Source: Myxococcales bacterium (GTDB lineage Bacteria > Myxococcota > Polyangia > Polyangiales > Polyangiaceae). Taken from it: a stretch of 46,920 bases of DNA. Of this stretch, positions 45,542-46,920 are shown in pieces. The stretch's first letter is position 1. Each line of letters opens with the position of its first letter. A program made the translations under genes and the position numbers. The notes under the pieces are model-generated. The model had not been told where the DNA came from. It was given only the letters and a program-made list of their open reading frames with translations, and ran no database searches. Where the stretch lies: contig PLXW01000015.1 in NCBI GenBank assembly GCA_003151595.1, positions 4,871-51,790 on the forward strand, read 5' to 3'.

Positions 45542-45641
45542 CTTGCCGGTGTTCCGACGTTGGTGGTCATCATCTCCGGTTCCTCGTGTTGGCGCACGCC
45601 TTGCTCGGCGACGTGCCGTCCAACCCCTGAAGGAGCCAGCC

Positions 45642-46151
45642 ATGAACGTCTCGGACCTAATGACCTCTGACGTGAAGTCGTGCGCCGTGAACGACGACCT
45701 TCGGCGCGCCGCGCAGATCATGTGGGAAAACGACTGCGGCGCAGTCCCCGTTGTCGATAGCGATGGACGGGTCGTCGGCATCATCACCGATCGGGACATC
45801 TGTATGGCCGCGTACACGCAGGGGCAGCCGCTCTCGCAGATCCCCGTCTCCAACGCTATGGCGAAGCAGGTCCACGGCATCCACGAGAACGACTCCCTCG
45901 CCGCCGTGGAAGCTCTGATGCGACGAGTTCGGGTGCGGCGAGTGCCGGTACTCGACGGAGAGGGCTACCTCAAGGGCATCCTCTCAATGAACGACCTCAC
46001 CCGTCACGCTCACCAATCCGTCGGGCGTAAGGCGGACGGCCTCAGCGCCGGCAGCATCGTGCAGACCATGGCCGCAATCTGCGAGCCGCAGACCCCTCAG
46101 AGAGTGGGGGAACCCAAGATCAACGGTCGGTCGGCTCAGCCTTCGGCCTGA
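45642..46151 (+). CDS. CBS-domain protein
   Basis: The 169-residue protein starts at ATG 45642 with AGGAG at 45631-45635. Two CBS domains (about 7-62 and 70-127) are visible, with motifs SDLMTSDVKSC, CGAVPVVDSDGRVVGIITDR and VRRVPVLDGEGYLKGILS. Stand-alone CBS pairs bind adenosyl ligands and sense energy or salt status. The C-terminal tail is disordered. The neighbours suggest a stress or signalling role, as an inference. Confidence 0.92.
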   Translation: MNVSDLMTSDVKSCAVNDDLRRAAQIMWENDCGAVPVVDSDGRVVGIITDRDICMAAYTQGQPLSQIPVSNAMAKQVHGIHENDSLAAVEALMRRVRVRRVPVLDGEGYLKGILSMNDLTRHAHQSVGRKADGLSAGSIVQTMAAICEPQTPQRVGEPKINGRSAQPSA

Positions 46152-46208
46152 CGGAGTGGCATCCAGGTAGCCCGGTCTGGTGGCGACGCAGCGAAGGAAG
46201 ACTCTGCG

Positions 46209-46460
46209 ATGAAGAAGACGTTCTTCACGATGCGCTGCAACGGGGACGGTTACGTGCCCAGCGCGGAGGTCCTCGGCAAGTCGCTAGAAGCAAGCGGGAG
46301 CAAGGTGCCGCGGCTCAACGCGCGTTTTGCGCTTCGAGAATCGCACCGGGGCGAAGGGGGAGCCGCCGGACGCGCGCACCGCACGCCGCAAACACGGCGT
46401 TGGCGATGGCCGGTGCGATTGGAACGGCTGGGGGCTCCCCCAATCCGGAGCTCGGCGTAG
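46209..46460 (+). CDS. Short protein, possibly a truncated remnant
   Basis: The frame starts at ATG 46209 behind GAAGGAAG. The first 35 residues (MKKTFFTMRCNGDGYVPSAE) look like a normal start with good codon bias. The remaining part overlaps the end of the convergent molybdenum hydroxylase gene (stop at 46315) and is Arg-rich with no coding character. It may be a real short protein or a 5' fragment. Confidence 0.35.
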   Translation: MKKTFFTMRCNGDGYVPSAEVLGKSLEASGSKVPRLNARFALRESHRGEGGAAGRAHRTPQTRRWRWPVRLERLGAPPIRSSA

Positions 46461-46920
46461 CGTCGTCTCCCGTGAACGCGACCTCGATCGCGCTCGGCGC
46501 GTCGAGGAACGTCGCGATGGGATAATCGTCCCAGGTCGCCGCGAGGACCTCGCCATCGCGGTGAGGCAGCTCCTCGAGCAGCGTCCAGCTCGCGGCCATC
46601 TGGACGGCTCCCTCCACCTGATTCCGTGCACCGTCTGGATGAACGATATGCCCCGCGTCGACGGCGCACCACACGCGCTCGACGCGAACCGGATGTCCCG
46701 GTGCGACGGACACCTCGACCACCTCGGCGACGCGAGTGACGCCATAGATGACGCACGCGACGCCGAGCCCCCGTCCTTCTCCGTTTCGTCCTTCGGTCCA
46801 GCGACTCCGATCACGCACGGTCTCCAGGGCTCGACGCAGTCGGAGGTCGCTCATGTGACGCAAACGGAACTCGATCGGGTCGACGCCTGCGGCGTGCGCG
46901 AGCTCGTCCATGAACGACTC
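46315..46920 (-). CDS. Xanthine dehydrogenase-family molybdenum hydroxylase large subunit, partial
   Basis: The C-terminal about 200 residues lie inside the window; the gene continues past position 46920. Visible motifs are DELAHAAGVDPIEFRLRHM, the VERVWCAVDAGHIVHPDGAR segment, and GLGEPPAVPIAPAIANAVF. That last segment contains the catalytic Glu position of molybdopterin-binding subunits of the xanthine dehydrogenase family. The substrate is not known. The partner iron-sulfur subunit would be expected upstream, outside the window. Confidence 0.9.
   Translation of the reverse strand, partial: ESFMDELAHAAGVDPIEFRLRHMSDLRLRRALETVRDRSRWTEGRNGEGRGLGVACVIYGVTRVAEVVEVSVAPGHPVRVERVWCAVDAGHIVHPDGARNQVEGAVQMAASWTLLEELPHRDGEVLAATWDDYPIATFLDAPSAIEVAFTGDDATPSSGLGEPPAVPIAPAIANAVFAACGARVRRLPLRPGAILEAQNAR

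Overview
The window is very GC-rich (close to 70% by eye) with strong G/C third-position bias. It carries large Ser/Thr protein kinases, a sigma factor of the type found in Myxococcales (the TIGR03001-like family, recognised by eye), many exported lipoproteins with Gly/Ser/Asp linkers, and ECF sigma/anti-sigma pairs. This points to a myxobacterium (Myxococcota, probably Polyangia). That is an inference from gene content, not a taxonomic search.

Left part (1-11.5 kb) is an accessory mosaic. A module of about 1 kb (antitoxin end, Doc/Fic toxin, a repeat-rich non-coding stretch and a 3'-half tRNA fragment) occurs at the left edge and again at 7.5-8.5 kb. The two copies flank an excisionase-like HTH gene and a 1797-residue kinase / STAND NTPase / 14xWD40 protein. 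A Phd-VapC pair, a truncated aldehyde dehydrogenase, a lipoprotein and a jelly-roll exported protein follow. The same 3' half of a tRNA-Arg(CCG)-like gene occurs four times clearly (958, 8433, 11227, and reversed at 38843) and once degenerately (22045). No complete tRNA and no integrase is in the window, so these look like integration scars.

Middle part (11.5-26 kb) is surface and regulatory. It holds a Ser/Gly-repeat lipoprotein, a divergent sigma factor and zinc-finger/kinase/TPR protein, a decayed MFS transporter, several lipoproteins, a translationally coupled lipoprotein plus giant PQQ-like/FG-GAP/LamG exported protein, and a Tat-exported PhoD-like phosphatase.

26-28.9 kb is a second accessory stretch. 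A zeta-type toxin with a 63-residue partner lies beside an XRE regulator whose frame continues past in-frame TGA codons. A 363-bp element bounded by 27-bp inverted repeats, a Sel1-like remnant and a run of very small genes follow.

28.9-46.9 kb is more ordinary chromosome. It holds a tandem alpha/beta-hydrolase protein with an inactivated first domain, an M20 peptidase, the DEAH RNA helicase HrpA, an ECF sigma/anti-sigma pair, an Old Yellow Enzyme-like oxidoreductase, a GAF-PAS histidine kinase with small neighbours, a CsbD stress protein, a B12-binding radical SAM protein, a CBS protein, and the 3' end of a molybdenum hydroxylase large subunit.
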